64,000 nucleotides of DNA, taken from an uncultured Bacteroidales bacterium (GTDB lineage: Bacteria; Bacteroidota; Bacteroidia; Bacteroidales; F082). Under the pieces are notes generated by a model. That model worked only from the letters and a program-made list of their open reading frames with translations, had not been told where the DNA came from and searched no databases. Position 1 is the first letter of the stretch. Each line of letters starts with the position of its first letter. Shown piece after piece: positions 19,000-27,381 of the stretch. Position numbers and translations under genes: made by a program. The DNA is taken from the NCBI GenBank assembly GCA_947303395.1, contig CAMYYD010000001.1, positions 220,456 to 284,455 on the forward strand, given 5' to 3'.

Positions 19000-19970
19000 C
19001 ATCTGTTGAGAAAATTCAGGAAAAGATAACTCAATTCATTGAGAATCAGGATTTTATGGGAACTCCTAGCGAGCTTTACGCTCCTATCGACTATACGATG
19101 AGTCAGAAAGGCAAACGTATGCGTCCGACTTTGGCGTTGCTTGCTTGCGAGATGTTCGGCGGCGACATCGACGAATGTCTCACTCCTGCAGTGGCTGCTG
19201 AGATTTTCCATAATTTCACCTTAATTCACGACGATATCATGGATGAAGCGCCTCTGCGTCGCGGATTGGAGACCGTTTATCACAAATGGAACTCAAATAT
19301 CGCTTTGCTTTCGGGCGACACCATGCTTATCAAAGCGTTTCAATATGCGTTGAGTACCAATAAGATATACTCGCAGACGATCCTTGCTGAGCTTTGCAAA
19401 GTCGCTTTGGAAGTTTGCGAAGGACAGCAATACGACCTGAATTTCGAGACTCGCGATGATGTTACTCTTGAAGAATATATCGAGATGATTCGTTTGAAGA
19501 CTGCTGTTTTGCTCGGCTCTGTCCTGAAAATCGGTGCTATCGTCGCTGGTGCTGACGAGAAAAACATGCAGGCTGTCTACGATTTCGGTATCGACCTTGG
19601 CATCGCTTTCCAACTTCAGGACGATTTATTCGACTGCTACGGCGACGTGAAGGTTTTCGGCAAGATGCCTGGTGGCGACATCGCTGACAACAAAAAAACC
19701 TATCTCTATCTGAAGGCTCTCGAACTCGCTTCCGCAGAAGATAAGAAACGTCTCGAAGACTATTTCTCAATGCCAAAAGGTCGCGACGAGAAGAAGCAAC
19801 AAGCTGTTTTGGACATCTTTGCCAAATACAACGTCCGCGAAATCGTCAACAACGTGATGACAGATTATTACAATAATTCGTTGAAACACCTTGACGAGAT
19901 TGATGTTCCTGAAGGAAATAAGATAGTGCTGAGATATTATGCGGATTATCTTTACAATCGCATAAAATAA
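18996..19970 (+). CDS. Polyprenyl synthetase family protein
   Basis: GKRMRPTLALLA, FARM-like LIHDDIMDEAPLRRG, SARM region FQLQDDLFDCYGD. Confidence 0.93.
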   Translation: MTSVEKIQEKITQFIENQDFMGTPSELYAPIDYTMSQKGKRMRPTLALLACEMFGGDIDECLTPAVAAEIFHNFTLIHDDIMDEAPLRRGLETVYHKWNSNIALLSGDTMLIKAFQYALSTNKIYSQTILAELCKVALEVCEGQQYDLNFETRDDVTLEEYIEMIRLKTAVLLGSVLKIGAIVAGADEKNMQAVYDFGIDLGIAFQLQDDLFDCYGDVKVFGKMPGGDIADNKKTYLYLKALELASAEDKKRLEDYFSMPKGRDEKKQQAVLDIFAKYNVREIVNNVMTDYYNNSLKHLDEIDVPEGNKIVLRYYADYLYNRIK

Positions 19971-19977
19971 TACGATT

Positions 19978-20005
19978 GTAAGGGCAAATAATTATTTGCC
20001 CCTAC
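19978..20005. repeat. GTAAGGGCAAATAATTATTTGCCCCTAC palindrome (family 2), overlapping the queA stop codon
   Basis: 28-nt palindrome with one mismatched pair between convergent genes; TAG of queA lies inside it. Confidence 0.8.
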
Positions 20006-21231
20006 GGAATGAATAAACACGAATCCCCGTAAGATAAAAATCTGAAATCATGCTCCAGAGCGAACTTGTACGCCTCTTTCCATTTTTTACCAATTAACGC
20101 TGAAACTAGCAGCAAAAGCGTGCTCTTCGGCTGATGGAAGTTGGTGATGAGCGCCTTTGTCATCATGATAGGGCAGGAGGGCGCTATCATCAAGGCGGTG
20201 GTAGCATGCAAAGCATCGAGATGATGCATCTCAAGATATTTTAATATCGCTTCGAGACTTTCTTTTGCCGAAGGCAATTTTTCTCTGTCTTGATACGGAA
20301 ACCATTGATTTACATGGAGATTGCGCTCTTCGAAACCTTGTTCGAGCAACATAACTCCAATCCAATACACCGACTCTATGGTGCGCATGCTGGTAGTGCC
20401 AACAGGGATGATGGTCCTGCCAATGTTATCTCTCAGATTTTCAATACATTGCTTCTTCACAATGATGGATTCCGAGTGCATCTCATGCTCGCCGATAGTG
20501 TCAGTCGCCACCGGCCGGAACGTGCCTGCGCCGACGTGCAGCGTCACCTCTTCGATGGTGTGTCCCTGCTCTTTAAGCTTGGCAATCAATGGCTTGGTAA
20601 GATGTAACGACGCCGTTGGTGCCGCGACCGAACCTTCGTATTTCGCAAACACCGTTTGATAACGGTCTCTATCGCTCGGCTCCGCCTCGCGATGCAGATA
20701 CGGTGGCAACGGAATCTCCCCCGCCGTTTCGAGCACCTCCGCAAAACTGATGTCAGCTGGCTCCCATGAGAAACGAACCACCGAATATGCGTCGGTTTTC
20801 TCAATGCGTTCAGCTTTTAAAATCACGTCTTTACCTTTGATATCCAATGGCATTGTGAGGAGTCCGTCTTTCCAACGACGTGAGTTTCCCACCAGACAAT
20901 GCCACTCCACTGGCGATCCTGCCGAAAACGCCAGTTGATAATCGCCGTTGCCTGTTATCGGTTCGAGACAAAAAACCTCGATTGCCGCGCCCGATTCTTT
21001 CACGAATTGCAATCTCGCGCGAACGACCTTGGTCTCGTTGAAAACCAAAACAGATTTCTCAGGCAAATAATCGCCTATATTGCGAAAATGATTTTCAGAT
21101 ATTTGATTGTCCTTGAGAATCAATAATTTCGATGCATCTCTCTCTGCCAGCGGATATTTCGCAATCCTCTCATCCGGCAGCGGATAATCGTATTCGGCAA
21201 TATTTATATTTTGAACGTTGGATATCATCAA
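20002..21231 (-). CDS. queA: S-adenosylmethionine:tRNA ribosyltransferase-isomerase
   Basis: YPLPDERIAKYPLAERDASKLL, VGAGTFRPVATDTIGEHEMHSE, TNFHQPKSTLLLLVSALIG. Confidence 0.95.
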   Translation of the reverse strand: MMISNVQNINIAEYDYPLPDERIAKYPLAERDASKLLILKDNQISENHFRNIGDYLPEKSVLVFNETKVVRARLQFVKESGAAIEVFCLEPITGNGDYQLAFSAGSPVEWHCLVGNSRRWKDGLLTMPLDIKGKDVILKAERIEKTDAYSVVRFSWEPADISFAEVLETAGEIPLPPYLHREAEPSDRDRYQTVFAKYEGSVAAPTASLHLTKPLIAKLKEQGHTIEEVTLHVGAGTFRPVATDTIGEHEMHSESIIVKKQCIENLRDNIGRTIIPVGTTSMRTIESVYWIGVMLLEQGFEERNLHVNQWFPYQDREKLPSAKESLEAILKYLEMHHLDALHATTALMIAPSCPIMMTKALITNFHQPKSTLLLLVSALIGKKWKEAYKFALEHDFRFLSYGDSCLFIP

Positions 21232-21611
21232 TCTTCTCCTTTTAGTTTGTCGAGAATTCTTCGGTCTTTCTTTGTTGGACGTCCGGCGCCTCTGTCACGA
21301 TATTCTGCCTTGTAGGCGTGCATGAACTCGATGCGCTCGTATTCCTCTGTCGGAGTGCGGTCAACATAGATATTCGGCACATCTTTCGGCGACACACGAC
21401 TCTTCGGGATGCTCAAAACCTCCACCACTTTATGCAACTGCCCGAGCTGTACGCCAATCACCTCGCCGATTTTCACGTCGTGTGAAGGCTTCATCGATAC
21501 GTCGTTGACCTTCACCTTGCCTCCTTTACAAGCATCCGCCGCCAACGTCCTGGTCTTAAAAAGCCTCGCGCACCAAAGCCATTTATCAATTCTTAATTCT
21601 TCGTTATCCAT
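21228..21611 (-). CDS. RNA-binding S4 domain protein (Hsp15-like)
   Basis: RIDKWLWCARLFKTRTLAADACKGGKVKVNDVSMKPSHDVKIGE: S4 domain. Confidence 0.9.
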   Translation of the reverse strand: MDNEELRIDKWLWCARLFKTRTLAADACKGGKVKVNDVSMKPSHDVKIGEVIGVQLGQLHKVVEVLSIPKSRVSPKDVPNIYVDRTPTEEYERIEFMHAYKAEYRDRGAGRPTKKDRRILDKLKGED

Positions 21612-21620
21612 ATATTTTTT

Positions 21621-21785
21621 GCACGCAGATTTCGCAGATTTCGCAGATTTTTTCTTTTCTACCTATTTTTAATTGCTCGCAGGCGAGCTGATCTCGCGGA
21701 AGTCATCTCTGCGGATTCTGTTCGCTTGCGAACTATTCTATTGTGGAAGAATAGTTTCTGCGTTATCTGCGAGATCTGCGTGAGA
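21621..21785. repeat. Family-1 hairpin-rich intergenic element, copy A (between der and the S4 gene)
   Basis: GCACGCAGATTTCGCAGATTTCGCAGA...TTCTGCGTTATCTGCGAGATCTGCGTGAGA; terminal inverted repeats plus internal hairpins GCTCGC-AG-GCGAGC, TTCGCTTGCGAA, CTATTCT...AGAATAG. Confidence 0.9.
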
Positions 21786-23093
21786 CTATTTCTCTCTGAA
21801 AAATAATTGAATAGGCACTCCGTGGAAGTCCCAAATGCTCCTGATCTTGTTCTCCAAGAACCTCACGTAGTTGTCCTTCACGTCCTTCGGAAGGTTGCAG
21901 AAGAATATGAATTGTGGGGTAGGGCTCTTGAGCTGTGTTATATATTTGATTTTCAAGTATCTGCCACGTGATGCGATTTGCGGCGGCTGACTGTTGATGA
22001 TCTCCAGCATGGTGTCGTTCAGCTCACGAACCGAGACCTTTCTCTCACGGTTTTCATAAACCTTGTGTGCCATCTCCAGCACCTTGAATGTTCTCTGACG
22101 ATTGATAGCCGAGGTGAAGATAATCGGATAATCGACAAAAGGAGCTGTCTTCTCGCGAATCATATTCTCAAACGCGAGGTGGGTATTGCTGTCTTTCTCC
22201 ACCAAATCCCATTTATTCACAACCAAAACCAAGCCTTTCTTGTTTCTCTCGATGAGCCTCAAGATATTCATGTCTTGCGAGTCGAAACCTTCTGTCGCGT
22301 CGATTATCAATATTGCAACGTCGCATTCCTCGATGGCTCTGATTGAACGCATTACCGAATAGAACTCGATGTTTTCGTAGACCTTGCTCTTCTTGCGCAA
22401 TCCTGCGGTGTCGACGAGCATGAAGTCCATGCCGAAAGCGTTGAAATGCGTGTTGTTGCTGTCTCGCGTTGTGCCAGCGATATCTGTCACGATGTTTCTC
22501 TCCTGACCCAAAAACGCGTTGATCATTGACGATTTTCCGACGTTCGGACGACCCACAACGGCGAATCTCGGCAATTCGGAATAGTCTTCTGTTGTGTCGC
22601 TCGGCAAATATTTCACCACCTCGTCCAAAAGCTCGCCTGTGCCTGTTCCTGTCATTGCTGAGAACGGATAAATCTCACCAAGTCCGAGTGCATAAAACTC
22701 TGCAGCCTCGCCGAATTTGCTCGGAATATCGGTCTTGTTCACGCCGAGAAGCACTTTTTTCTTGCATTTACGCAGAATCAAAGCCACGTCTTCGTCCAAG
22801 ACATGCACTCCGGCTTGTCCGTCAACCACAAAGATGATGACATCGGCCTCATCGATGGCCAAATCGACTTGTTTTCTGATTTCTTCTTCAAAGATATCAT
22901 CTGATCCGACCACATAACCGCCTGTGTCGATAACGGTGAACGACTTTCCGTTCCAGTCGCTGTGTCCATAATGACGGTCGCGGGTCACGCCGCTGCTTTC
23001 CTCAACAATCGCCTGACGTTTCTGCACCAAACGGTTGAATAATGTCGACTTTCCGACGTTCGGACGGCCAACAATTGCAACTATATTTGACAT
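21786..23093 (-). CDS. der: Ribosome biogenesis GTPase Der (EngA)
   Basis: Two G domains: VAIVGRPNVGKSTLFNRL and FAVVGRPNVGKSSMINAFLG; KH-like C-terminus. Confidence 0.96.
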   Translation of the reverse strand: MSNIVAIVGRPNVGKSTLFNRLVQKRQAIVEESSGVTRDRHYGHSDWNGKSFTVIDTGGYVVGSDDIFEEEIRKQVDLAIDEADVIIFVVDGQAGVHVLDEDVALILRKCKKKVLLGVNKTDIPSKFGEAAEFYALGLGEIYPFSAMTGTGTGELLDEVVKYLPSDTTEDYSELPRFAVVGRPNVGKSSMINAFLGQERNIVTDIAGTTRDSNNTHFNAFGMDFMLVDTAGLRKKSKVYENIEFYSVMRSIRAIEECDVAILIIDATEGFDSQDMNILRLIERNKKGLVLVVNKWDLVEKDSNTHLAFENMIREKTAPFVDYPIIFTSAINRQRTFKVLEMAHKVYENRERKVSVRELNDTMLEIINSQPPQIASRGRYLKIKYITQLKSPTPQFIFFCNLPKDVKDNYVRFLENKIRSIWDFHGVPIQLFFREK

Positions 23094-23117
23094 AATTCAA
23101 TATTTTTTTCATTCTGT

Positions 23118-23141
23118 TGGCATAAGGCATGCCTTGTCCTA
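23118..23141. repeat. Family-2 palindrome (TGGCATAAGGCATGCCTTGTCCTA) overlapping the era stop codon
   Basis: Core AAGGCATGCCTT shared with copies in manA and murF; the era TAG (23141..23139) lies inside it. Confidence 0.65.
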
Positions 23142-24020
23142 TGCCTCATATCCAAAATGTTTTAATTCTTCTTCGTTATCACGCCAATCTTTATCGACTT
23201 TCACTCTCAAATCCAAGAAAATCTTCTTTCCGGTGAATTCTTCGATATCGGCTCGCGACTGTATTCCCACTTTCTTGATTGCTGTGCCGCCCTTACCTAT
23301 TAATATAGCTTTCTGCGACTCGCGTGAAGCGAAAATCGTCGCCTTGATGTTGATGAGCTTCGCGCTCTCTTCGTATGCATCCACCACAACCTCAACGGAA
23401 TATGGGATTTCCTGCTGATAATTCAGCAAAATCTTCTCACGGATGATCTCCGTCACGAAGAAACGCATCGAGCGGTCGGTGAGCTCGTCTTTCGGGAAGT
23501 AAGGCGGACAAACCGGCAGTTTCTCGATGATGCTCTCAAACACAAACTGAATGTTTGCCTGATGCATGGCTGAAATCGGGAATACTGTGGCTGCTGGAAG
23601 TGCGTTGCGCCAGTATTCAACGGCTTTCTCCACTTCTTCCTGTGTCGAGAGGTCAATTTTATTCAACAAAACGAATACCGGAACCTCCATTTTCTTGATG
23701 CGTTCGACCGTATCTTCGTCGATTTTCTTGTCGGTGATGTCGACCACATACAGTATCAAGTCGGCGTCGATAAACGCCACGTTGATGTACTGATTCATGA
23801 TTTCGTGCATCTTGTAGGCCGGATTTTTGATGATTCCGGGCGTGTCGGAGAACACGATTTGGAAGTCATCGCCGTTCACAATGCCCAAAATGCGGTGTCT
23901 TGTGGTCTGCGCTTTCGACGTGATGATGCTTATTTTCTCGCCCACCAAATCGTTCATAAGCGTTGATTTTCCTACGTTTGGCTTGCCAATGATGTTGACG
24001 TAACCTGCTCTATGATCCAT
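23139..24020 (-). CDS. era: GTPase Era
   Basis: VNIIGKPNVGKSTLMNDLVGEKISIITSKAQTTRHRILGI; KH domain AILIGKGGTAIKKVGIQSRADIEEF. Confidence 0.96.
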   Translation of the reverse strand: MDHRAGYVNIIGKPNVGKSTLMNDLVGEKISIITSKAQTTRHRILGIVNGDDFQIVFSDTPGIIKNPAYKMHEIMNQYINVAFIDADLILYVVDITDKKIDEDTVERIKKMEVPVFVLLNKIDLSTQEEVEKAVEYWRNALPAATVFPISAMHQANIQFVFESIIEKLPVCPPYFPKDELTDRSMRFFVTEIIREKILLNYQQEIPYSVEVVVDAYEESAKLINIKATIFASRESQKAILIGKGGTAIKKVGIQSRADIEEFTGKKIFLDLRVKVDKDWRDNEEELKHFGYEA

Positions 24021-24079
24021 ATTTTATAAATATTTCAAAATTTTTTCAAAAAAATCTTGACACGAGAGCGAAAATGTTG

Positions 24080-24087
24080 TAATTTTG
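24080..24087 (+). promoter_or_regulatory. -7 element TAATTTTG upstream of the initiator tRNA
   Basis: TAnnTTTG ending 16 nt before the tRNA 5' end. Confidence 0.55.
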
Positions 24088-24103
24088 CACCCTCAAATCA
24101 CGA

Positions 24104-24177
<74 letters not shown>

Positions 24178-24179
24178 CT

Positions 24180-24206
24180 AAAGGAGGTCAAAAGGCCTCC
24201 TTTTTT
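24180..24206 (+). terminator. Rho-independent terminator downstream of tRNA-fMet
   Basis: AAAGGAGGTCAAAAGGCCTCCTTTTTTATTT: GGAGG..CCTCC stem followed by a T run. Confidence 0.8.
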
Positions 24207-25053
24207 ATTTTATCTTCTTCTCAGCCGCCATCCAAACCTGTCTGGTGTTGTGGTCGGTAATCAAAGCCACGATATAAAACTCCTCTGCATTGTAATCCTC
24301 ATTCACCGTGAACTTCATGTTCGTGATGAAGTTGCTTCCTGCGGAAATGCTTTCAGCACTGCTCAAAACTCTTCCCCATGTCAAGCCATCAGCAGTGCCT
24401 CTGAACACATGACGGTGAACGTAGTCGTCGACAACACCGTCAGATGTAACCTGTTTTCCGATGATGTTGTTTTCCATCATGCAGATGGTGAGACGCACGT
24501 CGTCGCTTGCAATATCTTGCAGGAACTTCGAGTGGATGCTGAGCTTCAGCTCTCTCGTTGCATCATCGTATTCTGATTTGACGATGAGTCTGACAGGAGC
24601 GTCACCATCGATGGCGTTGCTGACTTCTGTTGCCCAAGATGCCGAACCAATGGCTGCCTGACGATTCACAGTGCCTGTCGGATATGCCGAGATGTTGAAA
24701 TAGTTGTTCCATTCATTACCATCGTCGGTTCTGAAATCAGGGAAGCCGCCGGCTGGACTCTGCAAAGCTGATTTCGGGTGAACGCCCAAAACAATGAGAT
24801 GCTCGCCATACTGTGCCTGCAGATTCGATGCAATCTCAGCTGCAGCAGGACAGTTGACGCATTTCACGCCAGTGTAGTCTTCGAGAAGAACCACGACTTT
24901 GCCGTCGAAATTCAAAGTGTCGGCTGCCTCCAAAGCTATCGTATCACTTTTCTGCACAACAGGTTCTGTGAAATAAGGCTCTTCCAGTTTATCGCACGAC
25001 ATCATCCCTAAAATGATTGCCGTCATTGTAAGTATTATTGTTGTTCTTTTCAT
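24205..25053 (-). CDS. Omp28-related outer membrane lipoprotein
   Basis: Lipobox GMMSCDKL; thioredoxin-like VVLLEDYTGVKCVNCPAAAEIASNLQAQYG typical of the Omp28 family. Confidence 0.8.
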   Translation of the reverse strand: MKRTTIILTMTAIILGMMSCDKLEEPYFTEPVVQKSDTIALEAADTLNFDGKVVVLLEDYTGVKCVNCPAAAEIASNLQAQYGEHLIVLGVHPKSALQSPAGGFPDFRTDDGNEWNNYFNISAYPTGTVNRQAAIGSASWATEVSNAIDGDAPVRLIVKSEYDDATRELKLSIHSKFLQDIASDDVRLTICMMENNIIGKQVTSDGVVDDYVHRHVFRGTADGLTWGRVLSSAESISAGSNFITNMKFTVNEDYNAEEFYIVALITDHNTRQVWMAAEKKIK

Positions 25054-25056
25054 TTA

Positions 25057-25087
25057 TCTAAAGTCTAAGGTCTAAAGTCTAATGTCT
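25057..25087. repeat. Family-3 low-complexity repeat (TCTAAAGTCTAAGGTCTAAAGTCTAATGTCTTT)
   Basis: Imperfect heptamer-type repeats filling the gap between the DUF6029-like stop and the Omp28-like start; same motif at 29532-29607. Confidence 0.75.
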
Positions 25088-26818
25088 TTAAAACGATGTT
25101 GTTATTGTTAATGAAACTCCACTTGATGCTGGTACTTCACGGCACACGCCGCCTACACACACCAGGCCTTGGCTCTGACGACCGCCGCTGATGGCGATGC
25201 GGGTCTGATCCTTGATATAGCCGAACGATCCGGTGAAATAATGGTCGCGGTTGTCGGTTATCGGGTTGCCGTAGTTGTATTTGTCAGCCACCGAGACAAA
25301 CCACTTCGGGGCGATGGTGTATTCCAAAAGGAATGCGAACCAGTTGCCGCGTTTCACGTAGTTCTCCTCTTGCAGTGGGTCGATTTCCTGATCTTTGCTC
25401 ACGTTGTCCCACATGTGCTGCATCTCGAGACGAAGACTATGTCTTTTGTTGATTTTGTAAATCACCTCGCCGAATGCGAAATGTGCTTTTACCGGCTCAG
25501 CTCCAGGGTGTCCCTCGATGGTCTCCATATCGTAATACAGATTGATATACATCAAGGTAAGATTCCAGTCTTTGCTGATTTTCTTCTCTATTTCGAAGTT
25601 GAAGTCACGGTAGAACATCTTGTCGCCGATTGCGAAGAATGGCGAATCGTAACCTTTGGTGCCCATCATATTCATTGTGTTGACACCGTTCACCATGATT
25701 GAATCGCGTTTGATGTCGTTCACCTGACTGTAGTTGAATGCGAGCTTGGTGCCGTATTTTCCACCGAGAACGGTCTTCTTCGGGATGGTGTAGTTCACCT
25801 GGAACTGTATTCCCATCTCGCCATTTGGTTGTGTGGCGTATGAGAACATGGAAGGCAGACTGTGCGAATGTGTGTAGTTGAGCGGCGGAATGAATCCGAT
25901 GTCAAGTTTGTTCTCTTCTTCTGTGCGTTTCGACTTGAAACTCATGTTGTCGACTCGTTTTGCCTGCAACACGATGCCTAGTCCTTTCTGCGAATATGAC
26001 AAAGATGCCAGCAATTCCTGACCATCACGGTAAATCCAGTTGTTAAACGCCGATGGGTCGTTGATTTTTCTTGCATATTCCGCCGAGAAACCGAAACGTC
26101 CGTAGCCGAGGTTCATTCTTCCTGCATAAGCGCCGACATTTTGAGGTAATTTGTAAATGTTATCACCGTAATTATACTCTTTGTCAGCTTCATATTTGCT
26201 TACAAAACTTGCGCCTAACGTGGCTTTGAGTTTTGCGCTATTCCATGCTTTAATGCTTTGGTTGATGTCCCATTCGCCATCGATACCGCGCACCAAACCG
26301 TGGTCTTCGTACGATTCCCAGTAAAGACGCTGCTTTCCGTAAAGTCCTTTGATTGTGACGCCTTCAGTCGGACGAAAAACCGCGCGGATGCCTCGCAACG
26401 AGTTGTCGAATCCGAGTGTCCATTCTTCGTAAGTCCTGAAAATCAAGCCGTTACCGAATTGATCGTAGATGTCACCGACGGTCACGCCTATCGTTCCGTT
26501 GTCGTAAGTGGCGAAATAATTAGCCAATCCCGTGCCGTTTAATTCCGTCGGCATACCTGTCATTTTAAAGATCTGATATGACTCAAAACGGATTCCTGCG
26601 GTGAAATTTCCCAGTTGGTACTGAACTTTTCCGAATCCGTATCCTCCGAATTTGTTGCCGTTGATGTCTTCTTCGGTGATGCCTATGCCCTCGTCTTCCC
26701 AGTAGTAGTTTCCGTCAATCTGGAAACTGCCAGTCACCTTAGATTTCTCGAAGATACCTTGACCGAGCATCGCAGTGGTTCCGAGCACTAAGGCAATTAA
26801 AAATGTTAATCTTTTCAT
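25088..26818 (-). CDS. DUF6029-like outer-membrane beta-barrel protein
   Basis: Signal peptide; SKVTGSFQIDGNYYWEDEGIGI...VGDIYDQFGNGLIFRTYEEWTLGFDNSLRGIR...; amphipathic strands to a terminal F. Confidence 0.7.
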   Translation of the reverse strand: MKRLTFLIALVLGTTAMLGQGIFEKSKVTGSFQIDGNYYWEDEGIGITEEDINGNKFGGYGFGKVQYQLGNFTAGIRFESYQIFKMTGMPTELNGTGLANYFATYDNGTIGVTVGDIYDQFGNGLIFRTYEEWTLGFDNSLRGIRAVFRPTEGVTIKGLYGKQRLYWESYEDHGLVRGIDGEWDINQSIKAWNSAKLKATLGASFVSKYEADKEYNYGDNIYKLPQNVGAYAGRMNLGYGRFGFSAEYARKINDPSAFNNWIYRDGQELLASLSYSQKGLGIVLQAKRVDNMSFKSKRTEEENKLDIGFIPPLNYTHSHSLPSMFSYATQPNGEMGIQFQVNYTIPKKTVLGGKYGTKLAFNYSQVNDIKRDSIMVNGVNTMNMMGTKGYDSPFFAIGDKMFYRDFNFEIEKKISKDWNLTLMYINLYYDMETIEGHPGAEPVKAHFAFGEVIYKINKRHSLRLEMQHMWDNVSKDQEIDPLQEENYVKRGNWFAFLLEYTIAPKWFVSVADKYNYGNPITDNRDHYFTGSFGYIKDQTRIAISGGRQSQGLVCVGGVCREVPASSGVSLTITTSF

Positions 26819-26823
26819 TCTTA

Positions 26824-26872
26824 AAACTTTCAACTTTAAAACTACTCTAAACTTTACACTCTCAACTCTAAA
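26824..26872. repeat. Family-4 low-complexity repeat (AACTTTAAAACT..CTCTCAACTCTAAACT)
   Basis: Imperfect repeats of AACTCTAAA/CTCAACT directly after the TlpA-like stop codon; same motif in the CDS at 60839-60903. Confidence 0.65.
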
Positions 26873-27364
26873 CTATTTAGAAATCTTAAGGATTTCTTCA
26901 TACAAATCCTCTTCACCTCCATCCAAATATCCGGTGTGCTGCCAAACGATCTTGCCTTCACCGTTGAAAAGGAAGGTGTGAGGCGGGTTGCTGACGTTCA
27001 TTGCGCGTGCCAAATCCTTGTTCACGTCGAGCAAAATCTCGAAAGGCCAGCCCTTGCCGTCGACGAAAGGCTTGATTTTTGCTGTCGAACGTGCGTCGTC
27101 TATTGAAACTGAGAAAATCTTCACGCCGGTTTCTTCTACCCAGTCGTCGTAAACCTCAGTGAGAGCGTTGTGTTCCTTCACGCACGGACCGCACCATGTG
27201 GCCCAGAAGGTCATCACGAACGGTTTGCCGTCGTTGTTTATCTCGGCGATGTTAACTGATTCGCCGTCAAGGTTTTTCAATGTGATATTCGGCAAATCTG
27301 AGTTCTGAGCTGCCAGCCCGAAAAACATTAAGCCGAAAAGTAAAGTTGCCAATAATTTTTTCAT
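26873..27364 (-). CDS. TlpA-family thiol:disulfide oxidoreductase
   Basis: Signal peptide MKKLLATLLFGLMFFGLAAQ; KPFVMTFWATWCGPCVKEHNAL thioredoxin motif. Confidence 0.9.
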   Translation of the reverse strand: MKKLLATLLFGLMFFGLAAQNSDLPNITLKNLDGESVNIAEINNDGKPFVMTFWATWCGPCVKEHNALTEVYDDWVEETGVKIFSVSIDDARSTAKIKPFVDGKGWPFEILLDVNKDLARAMNVSNPPHTFLFNGEGKIVWQHTGYLDGGEEDLYEEILKISK

Positions 27365-27381
27365 GATATAAATTTTAAATG

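Noticed and set aside
21409-21672. ORF ending ...LHADFADFADFFFSTYF
   Set aside because: Antisense to the S4 gene and running into the family-1 repeat; the HADFAD string is the translated CGCAGATTT repeat, not a protein.
25057-25087. CRISPR-like short repeats
   Set aside because: Contiguous heptamer-type repeats without spacers; same for 29532-29607 and 26824-26872.
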